Assembly (NCBI RefSeq): GCF_000730565.1
Contig: NZ_BBIQ01000007.1
Location: 124,001 to 188,000, forward strand
Length of the DNA stretch: 64,000 nt
Direction of reading: 5' to 3'
Origin: Pseudomonas fulva NBRC 16637 = DSM 17717
Lineage (GTDB): Bacteria; Pseudomonadota; Gammaproteobacteria; Pseudomonadales; Pseudomonadaceae
In this document: positions 27,424 through 35,095 of the stretch, piece after piece
Layout: each line of letters begins with the position of its first letter
Numbering within the stretch: the stretch's first letter is position 1
Notes under the pieces: model-generated
Database searches by the model: none
What the model was told of the DNA's origin: nothing
What the model saw: only the letters and a program-made list of their open reading frames with translations
Position numbers and translations under genes: made by a program

Positions 27424-30400
27424 TCAAAGGCGCCTGCGTTTGCCCAGGCTTGGGATGGTGGTAGGCGGGATGACGGCCTGTTCAGGCTGGGCCTGGCTGC
27501 TGGCGGCGAGCCCCGAGAGGGTGGGCTGGGTGAACAGCGCCCTGGCATCGACGTGCAGCCCGGCCTGGCGCAGGCGCGCCACCAGGCTCACGGCCAGCAA
27601 TGAATGCCCGCCCAGCTCGAAGAAGTTGTCGTCACGGCCCACCTGCTCGATCTTGAGCAACTCGGCCCAGATGGCCGCCATGGCCGCTTCCAGCTCGCCT
27701 TCGGGTGCACGGTAGGCGCGGCTGATGACCGCATCGGCGCCGGGCGCGGGCAAGGCGCGCCGATCCAGCTTGCCGTTGGCGCTCAAGGGCAACTGCGCCA
27801 GGCGCACGAAGGCCTGGGGCACCATGTACTCCGGCATGCAGGCCAGCAGGTGACCGCGCAGCGCCTCGAGGGCCGGCGCAGGCTGACCGTCGCACAGCGT
27901 GAAGTAGGCCACAAGGCGCTCTTCGCGCATCAACACCACCGCCTGCGCAACGGCCGGGTGGGCGGTGAGCGAGGCCTCGATCTCTCCAAGTTCCACGCGC
28001 AGGCCGCGCAGCTTGACCTGGAAGTCGTTGCGGCCCATGAATTCGAGGTTGCCGTCTTCTCGATAGCGCACCAGATCGCCTGTGCGGTAGACCCGGTCGC
28101 CGTCGACGAAGGGGCTGGCGATGAAGCGTTCGGCCTGAAGCTCAGGCAAGCCCAGATAGCCGCGCGCCACGCCTACTCCACCGATGTGCAACTGGCCTAC
28201 GCCGCCCAGCGGTACCGGGCGGTCGTGTTCATCGAGTACATACACGCGGGTGTTGGGGATCGGACGGCCGATCGGCGGTGTCTGCACCGGCAGTGGCGTA
28301 TGGGCCGGCAACGACCAGGCGGTACTGTCGACAGTGGCCTCGGTGGGGCCATACACGTTATGCACGCACACCCAGGGCAAGCGCTCGCGAAGGCTTTGCA
28401 GCAACGCGGGGGTAAGATCGCCGCCTCCGCAGAAAATGTCGGTGAGCCGGGTGCACCCCTGCACCCCTGGCTGATCGAGGAACTGCTGCAACAGCGCCGG
28501 GACGAACTTGACGATGCTGACCTGCTGCGCCTTGATCAGCTCCACCAGGTAGCCAGGGTCGCGGTGCCCACCGGGGCGAGCCAGGACCAGGCGCACCCCC
28601 GCCGTCAACGGCCAGAACAACTCCCAGACCGAACCGTCGAAGGTGCACGGGGCGCGTTGCAGCAAGGCGTCACCGGCACGTGGTGCCCGGATCAGCGAGC
28701 CCCAGTGCATCAGGTTGCACAGGCCGCGATGCTCGATCATCACGCCCTTGGGCGTGCCGGTCGAACCTGAGGTGTACATCACGTAAGCCAAGTGCTGCGG
28801 GCCAAGGCCAGGCACCTGAGGGTCGGTGCAAGGACGCTCGGTCAGATCACAGCGGTCCAGGTTCAGGGTGGGCTGTTGCAACGGCGCGAAGAGCCCTGCC
28901 GTGGCCCCGTGCACCAGCACCGTGACCGGGTTGCAGTCCTGCAACTTGAAGCGCAGCCGCTCTTGCGGGTATTCAGGGTCCAGCGGCACGTAGGCACCAC
29001 CTGCCTTGAGCACCCCGAGCAAGGCGATCATCAGGCTGACACCTCGCTCGATGCACACCGCCACTCGGCTGTCAGGTGTCACGCCCAGGCCGATCAGGTA
29101 GTGCGCCAGGCGGTTGGCCTGTTCGTTGAGCGTCTGGTAGTCCAGGCTCTGGCCGTCGGCCTGCAGGGCGATGGCGCAGGGGGTACGTTGCACCTGGGCC
29201 TCGAACAGCGTCGGCAGTGTCTGGTGAACAGGGCTGGTGGGGTCTTCGGTGGCGTTGAAGCCTTCGAGCATCAACGCAAGCTCCCGTGCAGGCACCGGGC
29301 ATAGCTGCTGGAGCATGCCGGATGTCGGGTCCGATAGTGCCTGGCCGATCTGTTCGAGCGCCGTGCCCAGGTAGTCCAGCATGCGCTGCGCCCCCAGCGC
29401 ACGCGGGGCACGCACAGACAGTTGCAGGCGATCTCCCGGGTCATCCACCGTCAATACCAGGCCATGGCTCGTCACTTCACTGGCTTCGACCAGCGCGACA
29501 CCCGGCATGACCTCGCCCAACGGCAGCGCACCCTGACGGTAGTTCACCAGGCTGTCGAACAGTGCGCTGCCGGCCGGCAGACCGCTGCATTGCTGGGCCA
29601 GGATCAGCGGCGCATCTTCATGGGCCAGTAGCGCCGCCAGGCGAGCATGGGTATCCACCAACGCCTGCGCTGGGGTGCAGTCATTGAGGTTGATGCGCAG
29701 CGGCAAGCTGTTGATGAACATCCCCAGCGCCCGGTCGGCGCCAGGGCCGGCCATGCTGCGCCCCAGCAATACCGTGCCCACCACGACTTGGTCGCGCCCA
29801 CTCAGGCTAGCCAGTGCATGGGCCCATGCCAGGTGCAGCAGGCTCGCAAGGCTGGCGCCATGCGCCCTTGCCAGGGCGCGCAGGCTGGCGACCGTGGCGG
29901 CGGGCAGGTTACGGCTGGCGTTCTCGAGGTCGGCCGGATCGAGCGCCACTGCGCCCCAGCCCGACAGCGGCTGCTGCGGCGCCAACCCCGCCAGTTGCTC
30001 GGTGAAAAATGCCCGGTGGGCGGCCTGGCGCTCGGCGCGGTTAGTGAGCGCCACGTAATCCCGATACGGCACTGGCGCTGGCAATTGCGCACCCCGCCCC
30101 GCCATACAGGCCTCCAGCTCGCCCAGTAGCACCTGCAAGGACACCGCGTCATTGACCAGATGGTGAAAACGCAGCAAGGCCAGCCAACGGCCCTGTTCAG
30201 GTGCATCCATGCACACCAGTGCCAGCATCGGCGCCTTGTCCAGGCTGAGCGGGCGCCGGCCGGGATGGTAGTGGTCACGCCATTGACCTTCAGGCCCCTG
30301 CCAGCGTTCGACCGGCAGGCGGGCATGGCGCCAGACCACCTGGTGCGGCGTCTCCAGCCCTTCCCAGGCCAGGCTGGTGCGCAGGATGTCGTGGCGCTGC

Positions 30401-33400
30401 ATCACATGCTGCAACGCTACGGCGAAGTCGCGCACCTGTTGCTCGGTGGCGAACGAGAACAAGGCCTGTTGCTGGTACGGGTCGACCGTGTCCGTCAGGT
30501 GGTGGTACAGCAGCCCCTGCTGCAAGGGCGCCAAGGGGTAGATTTCCTGCACGTTGGCCGCGCCACCCGGCACCCTCGCTACGATGCGGTCGAGCGCTGC
30601 CTGACTGAGCGTGGCCAGGGGCAGCATGCCCGGCTCGATGCGCTGGCACTGCAACGGGATGCACGGCGGTGGGGTGTGCACGCACTCGGTGGCCCTGGCG
30701 CTGGCGGCGACCGCTGCCAGGGTCGATTGCCCGAACAGCACCTGCACATCGACCTGCAGGCCTTGTTGGCGCATGGCCTCGATCAGTTGGACAGCCAGCA
30801 GCGAATGCCCGCCCAGCTCGAAGAAATGGTCGTGCCGGCCGATGCGCTCGATGTGCAGCAACTGGGCCCAGAGCGCGGCCAGGCGTTGCTCCATCTCCCC
30901 TTCTGGCGGCTCATGCTCGTGCCGCACCATGGCCGTGTCATCCGCTGGGGGCAGCGCGCGTCGGTCGAGCTTGCCATTGGCGGTCAAGGGCCAGTGGGCG
31001 ACCTGCATGTAGGCGACCGGCAACAGGGCGACTGGCAGGCTATCGCGCAGGTGATCGTGCAGGGCCCGGGGCGTGACCGGATCGGTCGCCGTGAACCAGG
31101 CATGCAACTGACCCTCGCGGAGCATGACCACGCCTTCGTTCACCGCCGGGTGACGGCTCAAGGCGGCTTCGATCTCCGCAAGCTCCACCCGCATACCGCG
31201 GATCTTCACTTGGTCGTCGTTGCGGCCCAGGTACTCAAGCGTGCCGTCGGACAGCCAGCGCACCCAGTCACCGGTCCGGTAAAGCCGGGCGCCAGGCGCG
31301 CTACTGAACGGGTCTTGAACGAAGCGCTCGGCGCTCAGTTGCGGCTGGTTGAAGTAGCCCCTGGCCACCCCTTGGCCACCGATATACAGCTCACCGGCAG
31401 CGCCGGGCGGCAGCAACTGGCCCTGCCCGTCCAGCACATACACCTGGGTGTTGGCGACCGGAACGCCGATGTGCAATGGCCCACCCGGCTGCACCTGCCC
31501 CGACGTGGCCACTACCGTGGCTTCGGTCGGGCCATAGTTGTTGATCACCTTGCACGTCAGCTCCCGGCCCAGTCGTCGCAGGCGGTCACCGCCCACCAGC
31601 AGGGTTTCCAACGTTGGATGGGGCATCCCCTGGGCGAAGGCGAGCTCCGCAATCGGCGTGGGCAAGAAGCTGACGTGAAGCGTTTGGGCCCGCCACCAGG
31701 CGAGCAACGCGTGTACATCCTCGGCCCCTTCGCGTACCGGTGCCAGGTGCAAGGTGGCGCCACTGCACAGCGCCGGCCAGATCTCCCAGGCCATGGCATC
31801 GAAACCAAAGCCCGCCACGCTGGACTGATGGCGGCCTGGGCCAAGCGCGAATTGGGTGCAGTGCCAGTCCACCAGGTTGGCCAGCATGCGTTGCTCGACC
31901 ATCACTCCCTTGGGTTGGCCGGTGGAGCCAGAGGTATAGATGATGTAGACCAAATCCGTACGCGTTTGCGGTGCGAACGAGAAGGTGGCTGCGGGCTCGG
32001 TCGGCCACGACGGGTCGTCCAGTTCGATCTGTGGCCTGCCGTGCCTGGGCAGGCGCGGTGCGAAGCGCGAAAGGGTCAGGACCACGTGCGGAGCGCTGTC
32101 CTGCAGCAGGTAGGCGATGCGCTCTGCCGGATGGGCCGGATCGACCGGCACGTAAGCACCGCCTGCCTTGAGTACCGCCAGCAGGCCAACCAGGGTGTCC
32201 AGCCCTCGCTGGGCGACCACTGCCACGCGCCGTTCAGGGCCTACCCCGAGACTTGCGAGGTGCTGGGCCAAGGCGCTTGCGCGGTGATCGAGCTCGTCGT
32301 AACTCAAGGTTTGGTCGCCGAAACAGGCTGCCAGGGCTCCCGGCTGCGTGCGGGCTTGCAGCTCGATGCGTTGCTGAATCAGGCAGGGCGCCGTGTGCGC
32401 CGCTGACATGGCCGTCATGTTCCATGCCCTGAGGCGTTGGTGCTCGGGTGCGGTCAGCATGTCGAAGGCCGATACCAGGGCCTGGGGTTGGGCCAGGCCC
32501 TGCTCCAGCACATGCAGCAGTCGTGCGCCGAGGGCTTTGGCCTGTTCGTCGCTGAACCAGGCGCGGCTGTGCACCAAGTGCAGGCGCGCGGTGCCTGCGT
32601 GGGTGTTGCAGCGCAAATGGATGCTCAAGGGTGAGGGTTCATGGCCATTGCAGATCATGACCGTCGCACCGGCCACGTCGCCGATTTGCAGCGCGTTGCT
32701 GTCTTCTTCGAAGGACACCAGCAGCTCGAACAACTGCGTGCGCCCCTCCTGCTGCGCGGCGACGTCGCGTTTGAGCGCGCTCAACGGGTAGCGCTGATGA
32801 CGAAAATCCTGCTTGAGCGTAGCGACGATGGCTTGAATCAGGTCCGCGAAGGACAGGTTCCTGCCAAAGTCCATGCGCAGTGGGCTGACCTGGGTGAACA
32901 ATCCCAGGGTTGCCTTGAACTGTGCGTTGGCGCGGTTGCGTACCGGCAAGCCGACCATCCATTGATCGCGCTGCCAAGTGCGGCAGACACAGACGTGCAG
33001 TGCCCCCAGCAACACCGGCAACGGCGACACGCCCAGGGTGTCGGCCAGCGCCCGCAGCTTGCGCATCAAGCCAGGCGTAACCGCCAGATCGAGCGCATGG
33101 CTCGGTGAATCCTCCGGCGACAAAGCCGGTTGGGTAGGCCGCAGCAGGGGGTCGGGCAGTTGGGCAAGCCTGGTCAGCCAGTACTCACGGTCACGCTGAT
33201 AACGCGCCGAGGCCAGGTAGCGCGCATCCTCTTCGATAAAGGCGCAGTACGAGGGCGCGCTGCCGGGCAGCGCCTGTTGATGTTCGAGCGTGAGGTAGAG
33301 GTCGGCCAGTTGCTTGAACCACTGGTCAACGCCCCACCCATCGAGCACCAGATGGTGGGCGCGCAAGGCCAGCAAGTGCTCGCGGGGGCCCATCCTGATC

Positions 33401-33765
33401 AGCCTGGCCTCCCAAAGCGGCCCTTGCTCCAGTGCAATGGGCATGCGCATCCAGGCATCGAGAAGGTTCAGGGCTGCATCGGTCGGGTGGGCGTCAGCTT
33501 GAAGGTCGTCCCACATCAAGGTCACGGGCAGCTGGGGGGCGAAACGCTGCCGCGCCGAGCCACCCTCCTGTACCCACACGGTACGCAAGGCATCGTGGAG
33601 GCTGGCCAGGTGATGCAGTGCCAGCGTCAGCCTGGTCCTGTCCACCTGCCCCTCCAGCGCGACATAGGCGCCAATGTTGTACAGCGGGGATGTGCCTTGG
33701 CTGAGTTGCTCCAGCCAGATATCCCGCTGGGCAACGGTGAGGTCGAAAAGGTCGGCGGCAGGCAT
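27424..33765 (-). CDS. psoA: Two-module lipopeptide initiation NRPS, PsoA-like
   Basis: A 2113-residue synthetase with domain order Cstart-A-T-C-A-T. The N-terminal C domain (VAQRDIWLEQL; HHLVLDGWG near residue 137) is of the starter type, which acylates the first amino acid with a beta-hydroxy fatty acid in Pseudomonas lipopeptide systems. A1 reads DAWFLGNVV (Leu). A2 reads DGWKFGVVD, which I interpret as Glu because a Lys occupies the pocket position where the Gln module of PsoB has Gln. T-domain serines are 988 and 2055. The second C domain has LAPLQQGLLYHHL but an unusual second His motif, HHLVNDAVS. The protein ends in a basic tail, GKRRRL. The start ATG has AGAAGGA about 12 nt upstream. 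Leu-Glu is the shared opening of putisolvin, entolysin and xantholysin. The third residue (Leu, from psoB) favours putisolvin. Confidence 0.95.
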   Translation of the reverse strand: MPAADLFDLTVAQRDIWLEQLSQGTSPLYNIGAYVALEGQVDRTRLTLALHHLASLHDALRTVWVQEGGSARQRFAPQLPVTLMWDDLQADAHPTDAALNLLDAWMRMPIALEQGPLWEARLIRMGPREHLLALRAHHLVLDGWGVDQWFKQLADLYLTLEHQQALPGSAPSYCAFIEEDARYLASARYQRDREYWLTRLAQLPDPLLRPTQPALSPEDSPSHALDLAVTPGLMRKLRALADTLGVSPLPVLLGALHVCVCRTWQRDQWMVGLPVRNRANAQFKATLGLFTQVSPLRMDFGRNLSFADLIQAIVATLKQDFRHQRYPLSALKRDVAAQQEGRTQLFELLVSFEEDSNALQIGDVAGATVMICNGHEPSPLSIHLRCNTHAGTARLHLVHSRAWFSDEQAKALGARLLHVLEQGLAQPQALVSAFDMLTAPEHQRLRAWNMTAMSAAHTAPCLIQQRIELQARTQPGALAACFGDQTLSYDELDHRASALAQHLASLGVGPERRVAVVAQRGLDTLVGLLAVLKAGGAYVPVDPAHPAERIAYLLQDSAPHVVLTLSRFAPRLPRHGRPQIELDDPSWPTEPAATFSFAPQTRTDLVYIIYTSGSTGQPKGVMVEQRMLANLVDWHCTQFALGPGRHQSSVAGFGFDAMAWEIWPALCSGATLHLAPVREGAEDVHALLAWWRAQTLHVSFLPTPIAELAFAQGMPHPTLETLLVGGDRLRRLGRELTCKVINNYGPTEATVVATSGQVQPGGPLHIGVPVANTQVYVLDGQGQLLPPGAAGELYIGGQGVARGYFNQPQLSAERFVQDPFSSAPGARLYRTGDWVRWLSDGTLEYLGRNDDQVKIRGMRVELAEIEAALSRHPAVNEGVVMLREGQLHAWFTATDPVTPRALHDHLRDSLPVALLPVAYMQVAHWPLTANGKLDRRALPPADDTAMVRHEHEPPEGEMEQRLAALWAQLLHIERIGRHDHFFELGGHSLLAVQLIEAMRQQGLQVDVQVLFGQSTLAAVAASARATECVHTPPPCIPLQCQRIEPGMLPLATLSQAALDRIVARVPGGAANVQEIYPLAPLQQGLLYHHLTDTVDPYQQQALFSFATEQQVRDFAVALQHVMQRHDILRTSLAWEGLETPHQVVWRHARLPVERWQGPEGQWRDHYHPGRRPLSLDKAPMLALVCMDAPEQGRWLALLRFHHLVNDAVSLQVLLGELEACMAGRGAQLPAPVPYRDYVALTNRAERQAAHRAFFTEQLAGLAPQQPLSGWGAVALDPADLENASRNLPAATVASLRALARAHGASLASLLHLAWAHALASLSGRDQVVVGTVLLGRSMAGPGADRALGMFINSLPLRINLNDCTPAQALVDTHARLAALLAHEDAPLILAQQCSGLPAGSALFDSLVNYRQGALPLGEVMPGVALVEASEVTSHGLVLTVDDPGDRLQLSVRAPRALGAQRMLDYLGTALEQIGQALSDPTSGMLQQLCPVPARELALMLEGFNATEDPTSPVHQTLPTLFEAQVQRTPCAIALQADGQSLDYQTLNEQANRLAHYLIGLGVTPDSRVAVCIERGVSLMIALLGVLKAGGAYVPLDPEYPQERLRFKLQDCNPVTVLVHGATAGLFAPLQQPTLNLDRCDLTERPCTDPQVPGLGPQHLAYVMYTSGSTGTPKGVMIEHRGLCNLMHWGSLIRAPRAGDALLQRAPCTFDGSVWELFWPLTAGVRLVLARPGGHRDPGYLVELIKAQQVSIVKFVPALLQQFLDQPGVQGCTRLTDIFCGGGDLTPALLQSLRERLPWVCVHNVYGPTEATVDSTAWSLPAHTPLPVQTPPIGRPIPNTRVYVLDEHDRPVPLGGVGQLHIGGVGVARGYLGLPELQAERFIASPFVDGDRVYRTGDLVRYREDGNLEFMGRNDFQVKLRGLRVELGEIEASLTAHPAVAQAVVLMREERLVAYFTLCDGQPAPALEALRGHLLACMPEYMVPQAFVRLAQLPLSANGKLDRRALPAPGADAVISRAYRAPEGELEAAMAAIWAELLKIEQVGRDDNFFELGGHSLLAVSLVARLRQAGLHVDARALFTQPTLSGLAASSQAQPEQAVIPPTTIPSLGKRRRL

Positions 33766-33832
33766 GATCGGTCAGGTCCTTCTGAGGGGTCAGCGTGCGA
33801 TTCAAACACCGGGCGCCTGCCCTGTATGGCCC

Positions 33833-33859
33833 ATTAAACCCGGACACCCTCGCAAGCAA
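33833..33859 (-). promoter_or_regulatory. Possible sigma70-type psoA promoter
   Basis: On the minus strand TTGCTT (33859-33854) and TTTAAT (33838-33833) are separated by 15 bp, a little short for a sigma70 promoter. If used, transcription would start near 33826, about 60 nt before the psoA ATG. The TGTAGG/CCTACA dyad would then be centred near -61. Sequence match only. Confidence 0.3.
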
Positions 33860-33878
33860 CGTGGGCTGCTGAAATCCT

Positions 33879-33896
33879 TGTAGGAGATTACCTACA
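33879..33896. promoter_or_regulatory. 18-bp dyad TGTAGG-N6-CCTACA (candidate activator site)
   Basis: A perfect 6-bp inverted repeat with a 6-bp spacer lies 114 bp upstream of the psoA start, in the psoA/psoR intergenic region. The layout equals that of the GacA box (TGTAAG-N6-CTTACA) known upstream of rsm small-RNA genes, with one changed base per arm. It also resembles the syr-syp box layout used by LuxR-type lipopeptide regulators in P. syringae. It could therefore bind PsoR, GacA or another protein with a LuxR-type helix-turn-helix. Confidence 0.5.
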
Positions 33897-34026
33897 CGGG
33901 GCTGGCGACGATGGCTCACGGCATATTGTATTGGCTTCGCTTATCCCTGCGGAGCCACCCTTCTGACGCCAATTTGCTGGCATTTGGCCCTTTTTCCAGC
34001 GTTCCCCACGCATCCGATGATCTGCG

Positions 34027-34046
34027 CCTACCACCTTTTGCTGGCA
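34027..34046. promoter_or_regulatory. Weak lux-box-like element upstream of psoR
   Basis: CCTACCACCTTTTGCTGGCA is a 20-bp imperfect dyad that resembles the las/lux-box pattern bound by quorum-sensing LuxR proteins. Putisolvin production is reported to be under ppuI-rsaL-ppuR control, so such a site is plausible. The right half overlaps an 11-bp direct repeat, TTTGCTGGCAT, at 33973-33983 and 34037-34047, spaced 64 bp apart. The upstream copy sits inside an inverted repeat GCCAA-N11-TTGGC (33968-33988). Nothing else is evident in the 412-bp gap 33766-34177 apart from these elements and the psoA dyad. Confidence 0.25.
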
Positions 34047-34177
34047 TGTTCTGTCCCTGAATCCCGCTACAGACGTCTTCCAGTCAGCGGGCTTGAATAC
34101 GCCCATACACCCTGCCCGATTGCAATGTGATTGCGCGGGCAGACGCAGTTACAGCAGGCCCTCAGGAACCCATCGAC

Positions 34178-34960
34178 ATGATGTTGAACGCTCGCTCCGA
34201 CTACCGACCGGACCCTCATCTCTATCTGCAGCTGGGTGAATTGATCGCGCAGACCGGCGGCGCCTGTTTCGCCGAGCAGATGCTTCGCCTGGTACAGGAT
34301 CAAGTCAGCATCGACGGGTTGGAAATCAGTGAATGGACCCTCGATGCACCGCAGTTGACGGACAGCCGGGTCGAAGTGCTCGGCCGCGCCGGTGTGCATG
34401 CAAGGCAGGTGGGCTCACGCTTGCCTCATCCCCTGCTGCAATCGATCGAGCAGATGCACGACCCATTGCTCATCGAGTTCAAGGCGCCCGAAGGCAGCAA
34501 TCCGCGTAATCTGCGCCCGGCCCATCAATGCCACCTGGTGTCCTGCAGCGGTACCAAACGGTGGGTGATCAGTGCCTACCGCTTGCCCTGCGAGCGACGC
34601 TTTTCGCTGGCAGAGCTGTCGCAGCTCAAGAGCCTCTCCAGTACGCTGCTGCCGCTCGTCGAACATCACGGTCAATTGCTCGATCATGACGGCGCCGAAG
34701 TGATTGGCCAGGCGCTGGATGACGCAGAGGTCGGCAGACTGCAACAGACGTTCGGCAGACGTCTGATGCAGGCTTCAGTCAAGCTCTCGGTGCGCGAACA
34801 AGAGGTGTGCGTGGGCCTGCTGAGCGGCTGCACGGTCCCTGAGCTCGCCCGGCGGTTGAATGTGAAGAACAGCTCGGTGGAAACCTATCTCAAACGCGCT
34901 GCTGCCAAGTTAGGCGTAAGCGGCCGTAATGGCCTGACCAAATGGATGACAGGCGGGTAG
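34178..34960 (+). CDS. psoR: LuxR-type regulator of lipopeptide synthesis, PsoR-like
   Basis: A 260-residue protein with a C-terminal LuxR/GerE helix-turn-helix (LSVREQEVCVGLLSG, then IPELARRLN-like and SSVETYLKRAAAKLGV) over roughly the last 65 residues. The N-terminal 190 residues show no receiver domain and no clear homoserine-lactone-binding signature, as is usual for regulators beside Pseudomonas lipopeptide synthetases. It is divergent from psoA, as PsoR, EtlR and similar regulators are. I chose the ATG at 34178 because AGGA lies 10 nt upstream. An in-frame GTG at 34127 has no convincing ribosome-binding site, and a second ATG follows directly at 34181. It probably activates psoA, perhaps through the dyad at 33879-33896. 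No outer-membrane OprM-type gene separates it from the next gene, unlike some other lipopeptide loci. Confidence 0.88.
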   Translation: MMLNARSDYRPDPHLYLQLGELIAQTGGACFAEQMLRLVQDQVSIDGLEISEWTLDAPQLTDSRVEVLGRAGVHARQVGSRLPHPLLQSIEQMHDPLLIEFKAPEGSNPRNLRPAHQCHLVSCSGTKRWVISAYRLPCERRFSLAELSQLKSLSSTLLPLVEHHGQLLDHDGAEVIGQALDDAEVGRLQQTFGRRLMQASVKLSVREQEVCVGLLSGCTVPELARRLNVKNSSVETYLKRAAAKLGVSGRNGLTKWMTGG

Positions 34961-35020
34961 CGACCTGCGCCTACCCCTCTGCGCAAACAGAGCACAGGTG
35001 TAAACCGAAATAGATGCATT

Positions 35021-35035
35021 TGATAATGATTCGTA
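35021..35035 (+). promoter_or_regulatory. Fur box before siderophore receptor
   Basis: TGATAATGATTCGTA matches the left half and centre of the 7-1-7 Fur consensus TGATAATGATTATCA completely, and the right half only partly. It lies about 60 nt upstream of the receptor start, in an AT-richer patch. Iron repression of the downstream TonB-dependent receptor is the expected outcome. Confidence 0.65.
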
Positions 35036-35095
35036 GTATTTTCCCGGCGCGGTTACACCTCCAACTCTAGCGCCCTACTCAGGATCGTACTGTCG

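Noticed and set aside
34955..34976. GGGTAG-N10-CTACCC at the psoR stop as a terminator
   Set aside because: The stem is only 6 bp, has no T-run and overlaps the stop codon. Too weak to call.
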